Counted from the stretch's first letter, positions 26,167-35,521 are shown. The stretch: DNA of 59,366 nucleotides from CAYJRR01 sp964372275 [NCBI: uncultured bacterium] (GCA_964372275.1 CAYJRR010000005.1:1-59366); one strand, 5' to 3'. Notes: generated by a model not told the origin, from the letters alone. Program-made: numbers and translations.

Positions 26167-26544
26167 TCACGGGGTCGTTCCGCCCGCCGGATCGGTTCCG
26201 GCGGAGGGCGGTGTCGCGTAGGCGGGGTTGTCGAAATAGTGCGGGGCGTGGGGATCGGGCAGCCCGTCGAGGAAGAAGCGGCGGGCGACGGCCAGCCCCA
26301 GGATGATCGCCGCCGCCAGGAAGAATCCCCAGCGCATGCGGCCGCCGGGATCGCTCCGGAGGCTGCGCCGGGCGTCGACGTGGCCGGCGGGGCAGCGCAC
26401 GAAGACGTCCGGTCGCGCGACCTCCACCGCCAGGCGCGCGCCGCACTCCGGGCAGGGCTCCGTCACCTCCGAACCGGCGAGGAACTCGTGGGCCGCGTTC
26501 TCCACGGCGCGGATCCGGGCGAGGCTCTTCGGGTCGGGTTCCAT
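26167..26544 (-). CDS. Zinc-ribbon membrane protein
   Basis: The 125-residue protein has a helical N-terminus (MEPDPKSLARIRAVENAAHEF), a CPECG and CPAGH zinc-ribbon pair, one transmembrane segment (WGFFLAAAIILGLAVARRFF) and a short Pro/Thr tail. Its orientation suggests a cytoplasmic ribbon and an outward tail. ATG 26544 is chosen as the more usual N-terminus; an in-frame ATG 24 bases upstream exists. The function is unknown. It is divergent from the hydrolase pair. Confidence 0.65.
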   Translation of the reverse strand: MEPDPKSLARIRAVENAAHEFLAGSEVTEPCPECGARLAVEVARPDVFVRCPAGHVDARRSLRSDPGGRMRWGFFLAAAIILGLAVARRFFLDGLPDPHAPHYFDNPAYATPPSAGTDPAGGTTP

Positions 26545-26591
26545 CGACGGGCTCGAAACGGCCGGCACCTTACCATACGCTCCCCAGTCCC

Positions 26592-27491
26592 GTGAGCGAC
26601 TCGCCCGGCCCGAGCGATCCGAACGCCGCTGCGCCCGACGGCGCGGAGCCGTGGCGACATCTCGACGTCTTCGCGAACGGACGGCGTTTCCACGTGGTGA
26701 CCGCCGGCTCGGGTCCTCTGGTGCTCCTGCTCCACGGCTTTCCCCAGTGCTGGTACGCCTGGCGCCACCAGCTCCGGGCGCTCGCCCCCCGCTTCCAGGT
26801 GGTCGCCCCGGACCTGCGCGGCTACGGCCAGAGCGACAAACCGTCGCGCGTCCGGGACTACCGGATCGAGGTGCTGGCCGCCGACGTGGTAGAGCTGATG
26901 CGGGCCTTCGGATCCCCTCGCGCGCGCGTGGTGGGGCACGACTGGGGGGGGGCGGTGGCGTGGGCGACCGCGGCGTTGCACCCGGCGGCGGTCGAGCGGC
27001 TCGCCGTCCTCAACTGCCCGCATCCGCGGATCCTGCGGCGGGCGCTGTTCCGCGATCCGGCGCAGCTCCGGCGGAGTTGGTACATGTTCGCCTTCCAGCT
27101 CCCGTTCCTCGCCGAGTGGCGCCTGACGAAGGACGGCGCGGCGCTCCTGGATCGCGTCTTTCCCGGGACCGCGGTGCGGCGCGAGGCGTTCACGCCGGAG
27201 GACCTTCGCGTCTACCGGGAGGCGATCCTGCGGCCCGGTGCGGCCCGCGCCGCGGTCCATTACTATCGGGCGGCGATGCGCGGATCGCTTCGCCTGCCCG
27301 TGGGCGCCGTCGAGGCGCCGACGCTGCTGATCTGGGGCGTCGGGGACCGGTTCCTCGGGGAGTCGCTCGTCCACGGCACCGAGGAGTGGGTGCGCGCGCC
27401 GTTCCGCCTGGAGCGGATCGAGGGGAGCGGGCACTGGGTCAACGAGGAGGCGCCGGAGACGGTCGATCGCCTCCTCCTGGAGTTCCTATGA
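26592..27491 (+). CDS. Alpha/beta hydrolase, epoxide hydrolase or dehalogenase-like
   Basis: The 299-residue protein has HGFPQCWYAWRHQL (48-61), DLRGYGQS, the nucleophile elbow GHDWGG with Asp117, an acid loop IWGVGDRF, and GSGHWVNEEAPE with the catalytic His. The Asp nucleophile and HGFP oxyanion motif mark the epoxide hydrolase/haloacetate dehalogenase group, which use a covalent aspartyl ester. The start is GTG 26592. It overlaps the next hydrolase gene by ATGA, so both are probably made together. Confidence 0.85.
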   Translation: MSDSPGPSDPNAAAPDGAEPWRHLDVFANGRRFHVVTAGSGPLVLLLHGFPQCWYAWRHQLRALAPRFQVVAPDLRGYGQSDKPSRVRDYRIEVLAADVVELMRAFGSPRARVVGHDWGGAVAWATAALHPAAVERLAVLNCPHPRILRRALFRDPAQLRRSWYMFAFQLPFLAEWRLTKDGAALLDRVFPGTAVRREAFTPEDLRVYREAILRPGAARAAVHYYRAAMRGSLRLPVGAVEAPTLLIWGVGDRFLGESLVHGTEEWVRAPFRLERIEGSGHWVNEEAPETVDRLLLEFL

Positions 27492-28459
27492 ACGCCAAAG
27501 CGGCGGACGTGAAACGGTGGCGCGATCGGTTCCCGGGACGGCGCTTCGTCGAGGTGAACGGCGTCGACCTGCACTACGAACGCCAAGGCATCGGTCCGCC
27601 GGTGCTGTTGGTCCACGGTCTCGGCGACTCGCTCGCCACGTGGCGCGGCGTCGCCTCCGCGCTCGCCGCGGAGGGGTTCGACGTGATCGCGCTCGACCTC
27701 AAGGGAAGCGGGCGGTCGGAGCGTCCGTTCCCGTCCGACTGGTCGACCTCCGCCCTGGTCGAGGAGATCGCCGGGTTCCTCGCCGCGCTTCGGGTCGAGC
27801 GGGCCGCCGTCGCGGGCGTCTCCTACGGCGGGTTGCTTTCGCTGCTGCTCGCGGCGCGCCATCCGGAGAGGGTCTCGAGTCTGGTGATCTGCAACGCCCT
27901 CGCCTTCCCGTATCCGCGCCGCACGCCGATCGGGCTGTCGCTCGCGCGCCTGCCCGGGGTCGACCGGATCGCGCCGTGGCTCCTGAGCCGGCGCGGTCTG
28001 GAAGCGATCTACCGCGAATGGAACTTCTCCCCCGGCTACCACGGAACGGTCGAGCGCACCGCGGAGCATTGGCGCCACTTGTCGCTGCCGGGCGGCCGCC
28101 GCGCCTTCCTGGCGTTGATCAACGGCATCGACCCGCGCGACGTGATGGAGGCGCCCGAGGTCTATCCGGAGATCGACGCGCCGACGTTGATCCTCTGGGG
28201 CGACCGCGACCGGTGGTTCCCCCTGGAACAGGCGCATCGCCTGCGGAAGACGCTGCCCCGCGCGGCGCTCCGGATCGTCCCCGGCGCCGCGCACCTCTTC
28301 ATGGAGGAGGATCCGCCGCTGTTCGTCCGGCCGGTGGCGGCGTTCCTACGGCGGGACGCCCCTTCACGCCGGATCGCCGCCCGGACGGCGATCAGTAGCA
28401 GTAGGCGTAGGACTCCTTCGTACCGATCGTCAGGTTCGATCCCGCGTAGACGATCGTGA
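27488..28459 (+). CDS. Alpha/beta hydrolase with serine nucleophile
   Basis: The 323-residue protein has VHGLGDS (oxyanion), LDLKGSGRS, the elbow GVSYGG (Ser112), LWGDRDRWFP (acid) and GAAHLF (His), a complete Ser-Asp-His triad of the esterase/lipase/C-C hydrolase type. The ATG overlaps the upstream hydrolase stop. The last roughly 22 residues are Arg/Ser-rich and are read antisense to the convergent lipoprotein gene, overlapping it by 68 bases. The natural C-terminus may therefore be an extended readthrough. The substrate is unknown. Confidence 0.82.
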   Translation: MNAKAADVKRWRDRFPGRRFVEVNGVDLHYERQGIGPPVLLVHGLGDSLATWRGVASALAAEGFDVIALDLKGSGRSERPFPSDWSTSALVEEIAGFLAALRVERAAVAGVSYGGLLSLLLAARHPERVSSLVICNALAFPYPRRTPIGLSLARLPGVDRIAPWLLSRRGLEAIYREWNFSPGYHGTVERTAEHWRHLSLPGGRRAFLALINGIDPRDVMEAPEVYPEIDAPTLILWGDRDRWFPLEQAHRLRKTLPRAALRIVPGAAHLFMEEDPPLFVRPVAAFLRRDAPSRRIAARTAISSSRRRTPSYRSSGSIPRRRS

Positions 28460-29384
28460 CGGTGCCCGTCCCGGGGATCGGGTCCTCGACGTCCAGGTCG
28501 GTCAGCACGCCGGTGAAGGTGCCGCGACCGTCGGTGCCGATCACCGTCTCGAAGTCGTCGTAGTCGAGGTAGGCCTGCATCGAGGTGTCGGTGAAGGCGA
28601 CGGCGTCGCCCGGCTCGGTTCCGTCGACGTCCATCAGGAAGCTCCCCTGCTCGGCGATGCCGGCCGCGACGTAGTCGCCGCTGTCCGGGTCGTAGCCGTA
28701 CATGAAGATCCCCCAGTTGTCGTCGTTGTTGAGTCCGTACTGCTGCGTGCCGGTGGTCCAGTCTTCGATCAACAGGTCGGCGAAGTAGATGTGCTCCAGG
28801 CCCGCCGTCAGGCTGGTCGAGGACCAGAGGATCCGGCAGAACTCCGGCTCCGGCGGCGGGGGCTCCACGATGTCGCCGGTCCGCTCGAGATGGAACGAGA
28901 CCTCCGACTCGCAGGGGATGTCGATCTCCAGCCCGTAGAGGTCGGCGACCGCCTCTTCGCACTCCTCGCCGTCTTCGACGGTGAGCGTGAAGAGATAGTT
29001 GGCGTCGAGCGCGTTGTCGCCGGGGATCGTGCCGTCGATGGCGTTGGAGATGCCGAGTACGCAGTCGTAGCCGAAGTCGTTCAGGTCCTCGGGCTCGTCG
29101 AGGGCCATTTCGACCGTCTTCGCGGAGATCGAGCCTTCGAGGTCGAAGAAGGTGATCGTGTCGTCTTCGACCACGACCGTGATCTCCTCCTGGTCGAGCG
29201 TGAAACCCTCGTCGTAGATCTCGCAGGCGTCCGACTTTTCGTTCCACTCGGAGACTTCGTACATGCCGGTGTGCAACGTGCCGCCGGCCGGTCCGTCGTC
29301 GTCGTCACCGCCGTCCGGGCAGCCTGCCGTCAAGAGGCACGTCGAGAGGACCAGGCACGCGGCGAAACGCGGGGAGGTGAACAT
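28392..29384 (-). CDS. Lipoprotein of unknown function, acidic
   Basis: The 330-residue protein has a lipobox LTAGC (Cys22) followed by GGDDDDG, then an acidic beta-rich body with several Cys residues. The C-terminal half (FCRILWSS, NDDNWGIFMYGYDPDSGD, GTDGRGTFTGVLTDLDVEDP, TVTIVYAGSNLTIG, ESYAYCY) resembles the lipoprotein at 54607-55341 in motif order, suggesting paralogues. No catalytic motif is seen. It overlaps the convergent hydrolase gene at its 3' end. Confidence 0.65.
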   Translation of the reverse strand: MFTSPRFAACLVLSTCLLTAGCPDGGDDDDGPAGGTLHTGMYEVSEWNEKSDACEIYDEGFTLDQEEITVVVEDDTITFFDLEGSISAKTVEMALDEPEDLNDFGYDCVLGISNAIDGTIPGDNALDANYLFTLTVEDGEECEEAVADLYGLEIDIPCESEVSFHLERTGDIVEPPPPEPEFCRILWSSTSLTAGLEHIYFADLLIEDWTTGTQQYGLNNDDNWGIFMYGYDPDSGDYVAAGIAEQGSFLMDVDGTEPGDAVAFTDTSMQAYLDYDDFETVIGTDGRGTFTGVLTDLDVEDPIPGTGTVTIVYAGSNLTIGTKESYAYCY

Positions 29385-29427
29385 CCGCGGATGCTACGCC
29401 GCGAGCGGACCGGCCGCCAGCCCGGGA

Positions 29428-31026
29428 TTACAGCGTCCGTTTCATATCCGAAAGCGGGAGCTTCCAGACCTGGACGCCGCAGTAGCGGGGACCCTCCGGG
29501 CAGACCGGCTTGGTGCCGGCAGTGAGGCGCAGATGGCAGGGGGCGCCGAGGTGACGGGCGATCCGCGGGTGGACCCGGCCCACCTGCCGCACCTCCTCCA
29601 GGCAGTTGCGCCAGATCTCCTCCTGGGCCGTGTAGCAGAGACGGGTGGTCCACTTGTGATGGAAGTTGAGCAGGTCCCCCGACTCCTCGAAGCGGATCGG
29701 GAAGGCGTTCGGCAGGAGGTAGAGCGCGTGCTCGGCGGGGACGCCGTCGGCCAACAGATCGTCGATCGCGCGCCACGTGACCCGGGCGACCTCCATGTAG
29801 AGATCGAGCGCCTCGGCGTTGCCGCGGACCAGCTCCGGCACGATCACGTCGGGCTCGCCGCCGACGTAGTGCGCCGCGAGCATCGGGCGCGAGGCCGGCG
29901 TCATGCGGTGTCGCTGGTCCTGGCTGTCCGCGGTGTGCGACAGCTTCTTGCGGAAGCTGTAGTGCGGGTGGTGGAGAGCGCGCGAAAGCTTGGAGAGGGT
30001 GGTGAGGTTGAGCGCGCCGCCGAGGTAGCCGTTCTGCGCCGGGGAGAGGACGCGATCGATCGCCGCGTCGTCGGACAGACGGTCCCGTGTCAACCCGAGC
30101 ACGGTGCGGACGGCCTGGGCGACGCTGGCCTCGGCGTTCTGCGACCAGTCGACGAGCTTGCTGGAGAGCGTCCCCAGGTCGGCGTCGAACTCATCCCGGA
30201 AGGCGCGCGCCGATCCGGGGGCGGCGGCGAGCTCCCGCAACGACCGCCATTCGATCGTCTCCTCGAGCGGGATCCCGTCCTCGATCTCGCGGAAGAAGAG
30301 GGGGTCGTGCGCGGTCACCGCGTCGACCATCGCCTGCACGACGAGGCGCGTCTCGAGCGGCACGTCCGAGATCTGCGACGCGCGGTGGTAGCGATGGATC
30401 GTGAGCCCGGAGACGGTGTGGTAGAGGTGCGCGTGCGTCGCCACCGGCAGCACGTAGCGGGCGATCTCCTGCGCCTTCTTCTTCAGCGCCGGCTGCCACT
30501 TCTCCAGTCGCGGGGCGCGACCCGGGTAGATGCCGACGTAGGCGGCCCGCACGTCGGGGAGCAGCAGCTCGATCAGGCGGTGGTAGGCCGCCATCTGCCG
30601 GTCCATCACCTCGAGGTAGCGCCGGCGGTGCGGTTCGGCGAGCGGCGGAACGGTGAAGTTCCCGGGCTTCACCTCCACGTAGCGCTGGCTCACCTGTTCC
30701 GAGTTGTAGAAGGGGTGGGCGTGGAGGAACGACCACAGGAACTGGCGGGAGACGCGCTCCAGAACGAACTGGAAGGTGGCGTGCTGGATCGTGGTGTGGT
30801 GGCCGGCCTCGTAGGTCGAGCGCGCGATCTCGTCGCGGAGCGCCACCGCGCGGTCGTCCTTCACCACGTCGGCGGCGGTGATCACCTTCGACGAGTAGCA
30901 GGTGCGGGCGGTGGCGATGGCGTTGTTGAACGGCTCGCGGAAGGCGTTCTCCAGCCGCACCACCGGCGGCGCGGAGAGCAGACCCTCCGGCCCACTCTCC
31001 GCGGGATTCACGCGGGCCGCGAACAT
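29428..31026 (-). CDS. thyX: Long, two-domain FAD-dependent thymidylate synthase (ThyX-like)
   Basis: The 532-residue protein appears to hold two ThyX folds. The first (about 1-230) has HHTTIQHATFQFVLERVSRQ (76-95) and NSEQVSQRYVEV (108-119), matching the substrate-loop pattern, but its RHR is HAH here. The second (about 250-530) carries QDQRHRMTPASRP (369-381), an intact RHR. ThyX enzymes methylate dUMP to dTMP with methylene-tetrahydrofolate, FAD and NADPH. The start codon overlaps the stop of the upstream small gene as TGATG, so the two are coupled. It may be a pseudodimer in which each half supplies part of the site. Confidence 0.8.
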   Translation of the reverse strand: MFAARVNPAESGPEGLLSAPPVVRLENAFREPFNNAIATARTCYSSKVITAADVVKDDRAVALRDEIARSTYEAGHHTTIQHATFQFVLERVSRQFLWSFLHAHPFYNSEQVSQRYVEVKPGNFTVPPLAEPHRRRYLEVMDRQMAAYHRLIELLLPDVRAAYVGIYPGRAPRLEKWQPALKKKAQEIARYVLPVATHAHLYHTVSGLTIHRYHRASQISDVPLETRLVVQAMVDAVTAHDPLFFREIEDGIPLEETIEWRSLRELAAAPGSARAFRDEFDADLGTLSSKLVDWSQNAEASVAQAVRTVLGLTRDRLSDDAAIDRVLSPAQNGYLGGALNLTTLSKLSRALHHPHYSFRKKLSHTADSQDQRHRMTPASRPMLAAHYVGGEPDVIVPELVRGNAEALDLYMEVARVTWRAIDDLLADGVPAEHALYLLPNAFPIRFEESGDLLNFHHKWTTRLCYTAQEEIWRNCLEEVRQVGRVHPRIARHLGAPCHLRLTAGTKPVCPEGPRYCGVQVWKLPLSDMKRTL

Positions 31027-31319
31027 CAGGCGTCGTCTTCCTCGTCGTCGTCGCCGCCGGCCGCCGCCTTCCCCTCCATCCAGGTGGTACCGTCGAGGCG
31101 CCACACCTGGAGCGATTCGCCGTCGAGCGGGACGTCGATCCACCAGACCGTCTCCTCGAAGGCGTACTTGTAGCGGTAGGCGTTGCCGAGCTTGGGATGG
31201 AGGTAGTAGCGCTTCTCGATCAGCGATCCACCCCGGACGATCTTCTCCACGTAGGGGGAGGCCGGCTGGAACCGGTAGGTCGGTCGTTCCGGGATCTGCT
31301 CCATCGGCGTCTGCGACAT
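31026..31319 (-). CDS. Small hypothetical protein coupled to thyX
   Basis: The 97-residue protein has a basic, aromatic-rich core (YVEKIVRGGSLIEKRYYLHP and YAFEETVWWIDVPLDG) and an acidic tail (DDDEEDDA). There is no signal peptide and no known family. Its stop overlaps the thyX start by one base (TGATG), so it is probably co-translated and may assist the enzyme. Confidence 0.65.
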   Translation of the reverse strand: MSQTPMEQIPERPTYRFQPASPYVEKIVRGGSLIEKRYYLHPKLGNAYRYKYAFEETVWWIDVPLDGESLQVWRLDGTTWMEGKAAAGGDDDEEDDA

Positions 31320-31394
31320 GCCCGGAATCTATCATTCCGCGCGTTCGCGCTCCAGCTGTCGCCTTGGGCCGGCCGACGTGGTACACAGTGCGGC

Positions 31395-31832
31395 ATGTCG
31401 GTCGACCATACCGTGGGGCTCGGCGGGGACGTGCTCACCGAGTGCAACCGGTGCGAGCTGAAGCTCTGGCACACCGTCATCGCCAAGGCCGACGGGCTGA
31501 TCCGGCGCGTGAAGTGCAATACGTGCAAGACCGAGCACAGCCTGCGCGGCGAGGCGAAGCTCCCCTCCCACAAGCGGGTGGCGGCGAAGCCGGCGCTCAC
31601 GAAGGTGGTGCTGGTGAAGGAACGCGTTCCGCACAAGCCCTGGGAGGAGATGATCGCCGGGCGGGACCTGGGCAGCGCCGTCCCCTATTCGGTCACCGTC
31701 ACGCTCGAGAAGAACGGACTGGTGCAGCACCCGAGCTTCGGCGTGGGGATCGTCACCGAGCTCTCCGACGACCGGAAACGCGCCATCGTCCGCTTCGAGG
31801 CGGGTGAAAAGGTCCTCGCCGCGAATCGTTAG
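31395..31832 (+). CDS. Zinc-ribbon protein with C-terminal Tudor-like domain
   Basis: The 145-residue protein begins at ATG 31395 with two knuckles, CNRC (17-20) and CNTC (41-44), forming a zinc ribbon. Its C-terminal 45 residues contain HPSFGVGIVTELSDDRKRAI and VRFEAGEKVLAAN. This is the beta-barrel pattern seen at the ends of UvrD-type helicases and in CarD-like RNA polymerase-binding modules. The combination suggests a nucleic-acid or polymerase-associated factor. No gene of known partner function adjoins it. I do not recognise the full-length family for certain. Confidence 0.65.
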   Translation: MSVDHTVGLGGDVLTECNRCELKLWHTVIAKADGLIRRVKCNTCKTEHSLRGEAKLPSHKRVAAKPALTKVVLVKERVPHKPWEEMIAGRDLGSAVPYSVTVTLEKNGLVQHPSFGVGIVTELSDDRKRAIVRFEAGEKVLAANR

Positions 31833-31867
31833 GATCGGGGGGCCGCGCGCCCGCCGCCATCCTCGGC

Positions 31868-34048
31868 CTATTCACCGTCCCAGTCGTCTTCCTGGGTGCG
31901 CGGGAGGCCGGCGGTGATCGTCTCGCGGGTGGCGGGGCGCTCGACGACGAGCGTGCAGATCGACCCCTTCGCGCCGCCGAGCCGCTCGAGCGCTTCCCAG
32001 CTCGGCAGGGGCGTCACGTCGACCCCGTCGATCGAGAGCACGCGGTCGCCGCCGAACAGCCGCCGTCCGTCGGCGGCGGGGGCGGAGTGGGTGACGACCA
32101 GCCGGTCGTCGATCTCCTCGACCAGCAGCTCCGGGTACCAGCGATCGAGCTCCTCTCCCGGTTCCGCCCACTCGGACACCCCGTCGTCGGACAGCGGTTC
32201 GCCGTCCCCCCCGTCGGGCAGCTCCCATCCCTCGCCGTCGTGCTCCACGAACGGCCCCTCTCCGTCCGCCAGCGCCCCCAACGGCCCGGGCGAGCCGGTG
32301 CTCGCCGTCAGCTCCACCGCGACCGTCTCCCCGTCGATCGCCACCGTCTTCGGCGCGGTATAGGCGAGGATCGGCTCGTCGCCGAGGTCGCCGCCGTCGA
32401 TCTCGACCGACGCGTGCAGCAGGTACTCCCCGGGCGGCACCGACGGGAAGAGGAACCGGCCGGAGGGATCGAGGTCGGCCGACAGCCCCGAAGGGGCGGC
32501 GCCGTAGAGGTAGACGGTCCCCTCGGCGATCGTCCGGCCGTCGTCGGTTCGCACCGTACCCGCAATGCGACCCGATCGCCGTCGGTCGGGGAGCGCGACG
32601 TCGAGACGCGCCACCCCCCCTTCGACGATCCGGACGCCGTCGAACTGGGCCATCGCGTTTCCGATCAGGATCGTCACGCGGTAGGTCGTGGGGGGAAGTC
32701 CGTCGGCTTCGATCTCGCCGTATCCCTCCCGCCCCGATTCGCGTTCGACCAGATCGATCTGGCCGACGTACCGCCCGCGAGGATCGACCGTACCCGACGG
32801 AGACTTCGCTTCCCGACCGCGGGGGACGCCGGTCGCCAAGGCGATCCCCCCCTCCGGCGCACGGTCTTCGGGGGTCGAGAGATAGAGGTCGGCGATGATC
32901 GGCAACGAGTCCCCCGCCTCGTCGTCGCCATCCGCGTCGGGCATCGCGCCGACGGCGGCGAGGTCGACCCGGAGCGTTCCCCGCAGCGAACCCCCTCGAG
33001 TCATGCGGATCGTCACGGGCGGCCCCCCGGCGACGACCTCCCATGCCTCCGCGGGCCGGAACGTCGGCGCGGTGGCGGTGACGACGTGCGGCGTCGACGG
33101 CAATCCGCCGATCTCGAACTCGCCGAGATCGCCGCTCGTGTCCTCCGCGGTCGAGATCCCGTCTCCGCCGACCGCCTGCGCGGCGACGCGCGCCCCGGCG
33201 ACGGGTCCCCCGGCCGCGTCGACCACCCGGCCGCGGATGACGTAGGCGGGCTCGAGGGCGATCCGCAGCGGCGTCTCCCGGCCGGGGAGAACCTGCACCG
33301 CCCGCTCCGTCGCGGTCCGGAACGACGTCGCCTCCACCTCCACGTTGAACGCCCCCATCACCCGCAGCTCGATTCGGAACGCTCCGCGCGCGTCGGTCTC
33401 CACCTCCGGATCGCCCGCGATCAGCGACTCGTCGTCCACCCCGAGCGAGGACCAGGAGGAGACGGCGACCCGCGCGCCGGCGACCGGGCTCCCCCGCGGA
33501 TCGACGACCGTCCCGGCGATCGCCCCGCGCTCCGCCAGCTCGACCTGGACCCGCACGCGCGCCGCCGGCGGCGAGCCGCCCTCGGCGTCGGCGGCGGCCG
33601 CCGGATCGAGCGAGACGAGCGGGCTGATCCCCTCGCGCCCGCGGTCGTCGCGCGCGAGGAAGACGACGTCGACCTCTGGCGGCAGCGTGGCGAGGAAGCG
33701 GCCGTCGCGGTCGGTGCGACCGCTCGTCGTGGCGGCGGGAAGATCGTCCGGCTCCGCGTCGATGCGCGCCTCGACGGTCGCCCCCTCGACCGGACGGCCG
33801 TCGAGGTCGACGACGCGCACCTCCACCGGGACCGGAGGATCGGCCGGCGCCTCGGCCGGCCCCGCCGGTCCCCGGTCGGCCGAGCGCCACGGGAGCCACG
33901 ACGGTCCGGTTCGCGCCGGAGGCCCGCCGCCGGTCCCGGTGGCCGGACGTTCGGGCGGCGGCTCGCGCCGCGCGAGGAACAGGACCGCCGCCAGCGCCGC
34001 GAGGAGGGCGCCGGCGAGGACGATGGCGCGAGGCCGGATCGGGCGCAT
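31868..34048 (-). CDS. Membrane-anchored protein with carboxypeptidase-regulatory-like repeats and C-terminal PDZ domain
   Basis: The 726-residue protein has an N-terminal transmembrane anchor (AIVLAGALLAALAAVLFLA) and a Pro-rich spacer. It then has about five beta-sandwich repeats with the V-x-GxVVDxxGxPVAGARV pattern of CarboxypepD_reg/Cna-B domains (about 75-150, 175-265, 268-345, 350-470, 485-560). A C-terminal PDZ-like region (HSAPAADGRRLFGGDRVLSIDGVDVTPL, about 650-700) follows. It is probably an extracytoplasmic adhesion or scaffold protein. It lies 22 bases after thiE and may be read from the same transcript without sharing its role. Confidence 0.72.
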   Translation of the reverse strand: MRPIRPRAIVLAGALLAALAAVLFLARREPPPERPATGTGGGPPARTGPSWLPWRSADRGPAGPAEAPADPPVPVEVRVVDLDGRPVEGATVEARIDAEPDDLPAATTSGRTDRDGRFLATLPPEVDVVFLARDDRGREGISPLVSLDPAAAADAEGGSPPAARVRVQVELAERGAIAGTVVDPRGSPVAGARVAVSSWSSLGVDDESLIAGDPEVETDARGAFRIELRVMGAFNVEVEATSFRTATERAVQVLPGRETPLRIALEPAYVIRGRVVDAAGGPVAGARVAAQAVGGDGISTAEDTSGDLGEFEIGGLPSTPHVVTATAPTFRPAEAWEVVAGGPPVTIRMTRGGSLRGTLRVDLAAVGAMPDADGDDEAGDSLPIIADLYLSTPEDRAPEGGIALATGVPRGREAKSPSGTVDPRGRYVGQIDLVERESGREGYGEIEADGLPPTTYRVTILIGNAMAQFDGVRIVEGGVARLDVALPDRRRSGRIAGTVRTDDGRTIAEGTVYLYGAAPSGLSADLDPSGRFLFPSVPPGEYLLHASVEIDGGDLGDEPILAYTAPKTVAIDGETVAVELTASTGSPGPLGALADGEGPFVEHDGEGWELPDGGDGEPLSDDGVSEWAEPGEELDRWYPELLVEEIDDRLVVTHSAPAADGRRLFGGDRVLSIDGVDVTPLPSWEALERLGGAKGSICTLVVERPATRETITAGLPRTQEDDWDGE

Positions 34049-34070
34049 TCGACTGCCCGTTATCCTAGCG

Positions 34071-34718
34071 TCACGATTCGAGGCGATCGAGGAACGCGCG
34101 CGTCGCGGCGGCGGCCGAGGCAGTGTCGACCAGGGCGCGCTGCGCGGCGACGCCGAACGCGCCGCAGGCGCGCACCCGGGCCACCTCCTCGGGGGTGATC
34201 CCGCCGATGGCGAAGACCGGCATCTCCCCCGCGGCGGCGCAGGCGACCGACAGCGTCGCCATCCCCTGCGGCGGTCCGTGCGGCGATTTGCTCGGCGTGC
34301 CGAAGACGGGACCGAACAGCGCGAAGGTCGCCCCTTCCTTCGTCGCCCGCTTCACCTCGTCGACCGAGTGCGTCGATCGTCCGACCCACGCCCCGGCCGG
34401 AAGGCAGGCACGCGCGGCCTCCGCCGGGATCGACTGCACGCGCAGCTGCACGCCGCGGGCGCCGACCGCGGCCGCGATGTCGGCGCGGTCGTTGATCAAG
34501 AGCGGCGTGCGGTGGCGGTCGAGCCGCTTCTTCATCCGCTCCGCGAGGTGGAAGAGGGCGTCGGGGGAGAGGTCTTTCTCGCGCAGCTGCACCGCGATCC
34601 GCTCCCCGCCCGCCTCCGCCGCCGCCTCCACGCGGTCGAGCAGCGCCGCCTCCCCGCCGGCGATCGAAAGGTCGGTGACCAGGACCAGCCGGAAGGGGAG
34701 CGGTTTCGCCCGGCTCAT
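34071..34718 (-). CDS. thiE: Thiamine-phosphate synthase
   Basis: The 215-residue TIM barrel matches the ThiE/TenI family: [75 protein letters not shown] and [12 protein letters not shown]. ThiE joins HMP-pyrophosphate and the thiazole phosphate carboxylate to make thiamine phosphate. QLRVQSIP replaces the usual HLGQxD loop, so TenI-type (aminohydrolase-free isomerase) activity is possible. Its ATG overlaps the thiG stop as ATGA. It is the third gene of the thi operon. Confidence 0.8.
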   Translation of the reverse strand: MSRAKPLPFRLVLVTDLSIAGGEAALLDRVEAAAEAGGERIAVQLREKDLSPDALFHLAERMKKRLDRHRTPLLINDRADIAAAVGARGVQLRVQSIPAEAARACLPAGAWVGRSTHSVDEVKRATKEGATFALFGPVFGTPSKSPHGPPQGMATLSVACAAAGEMPVFAIGGITPEEVARVRACGAFGVAAQRALVDTASAAAATRAFLDRLES

Positions 34719-35497
34719 CGTCGCAGCGGATCCATGATCCCGGTGATCGGACTCGACGCCGACGCGTGGAGTCTGGCCGGCATGCGGCCGGCCCGGTAGG
34801 CGAGACGCCCGGCCTCGACCGCCAGCCGCATCGCGGTGGCCATGCGCAGCGGATCGGCGGCGGCGGCGATGGCGGTGTTCATCAGCACCGCGTCGCAGCC
34901 GAGCTCCATCGCGATCGCCGCATCGCTGGCGGTGCCGACGCCGGCGTCGACGATCACCGGCACCTTCGCCTGCTCCAGGATGATCCGCAGGTTGTAGGGG
35001 TTGCGGATCCCCAGGCCGCTTCCGATCGGCGCGCCGAGCGGCATCACCGCCGCCGCGCCGGCGTCCTCGAGCCTCTTGCAGACGACCGGGTCGTCGGAGA
35101 CGTAGGGGAGCACCACGAAGCCGTCCTTCACCAGCGTGGCGCACGCCTCGACGGTGGCGGCGTTGTCGGGGAAGAGCGTCCGCTCGTCGCCGATCACCTC
35201 CACCTTCACCAGGTTGGTGTCGAGCGCCTCGCGCGCAAGGCGGCAGGTGTGCACCGCGTCCTTGGCGGTGTAGCAGCCGGCGGTGTTGGGGAGCAGGGTG
35301 TAGGGTTTGAGCGCCGCGAACAGGTCCTTGCCGGCGGAGGAGCCGAGCTCGACGCGCCGCATCGCCACCGTCACGATCTCCGCGCCCGATGCCTCGATCG
35401 CCCGGATCGTCGTCTCCAGGTCCTTGTACTTTCCGGTGCCGACCAGCAGTCGGGAGCGGAAGGTGCGGGTTCCGAGTCGCAGCGTTTCGTCGCTCAT
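34715..35497 (-). CDS. thiG: Thiazole synthase
   Basis: The 260-residue protein is a standard Thi[87 protein letters not shown] and [13 protein letters not shown]. It condenses 1-deoxyxylulose 5-phosphate, dehydroglycine and ThiS-thiocarboxylate into the thiazole phosphate carboxylate. A conserved Lys, which forms the DXP imine, lies in the usual VKVEVIGD region. It lies 24 bases after the ThiO-ThiS fusion and overlaps thiE by four bases. Its length is typical. Confidence 0.95.
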   Translation of the reverse strand: MSDETLRLGTRTFRSRLLVGTGKYKDLETTIRAIEASGAEIVTVAMRRVELGSSAGKDLFAALKPYTLLPNTAGCYTAKDAVHTCRLAREALDTNLVKVEVIGDERTLFPDNAATVEACATLVKDGFVVLPYVSDDPVVCKRLEDAGAAAVMPLGAPIGSGLGIRNPYNLRIILEQAKVPVIVDAGVGTASDAAIAMELGCDAVLMNTAIAAAADPLRMATAMRLAVEAGRLAYRAGRMPARLHASASSPITGIMDPLRR

Positions 35498-35521
35498 CGT
35501 CAGGCTCCCGATCGGATCGTT

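Noticed and set aside
27263-28294. 343-codon antisense open frame under the second alpha/beta hydrolase
   Set aside because: The sense gene has a complete catalytic triad; the antisense has none.
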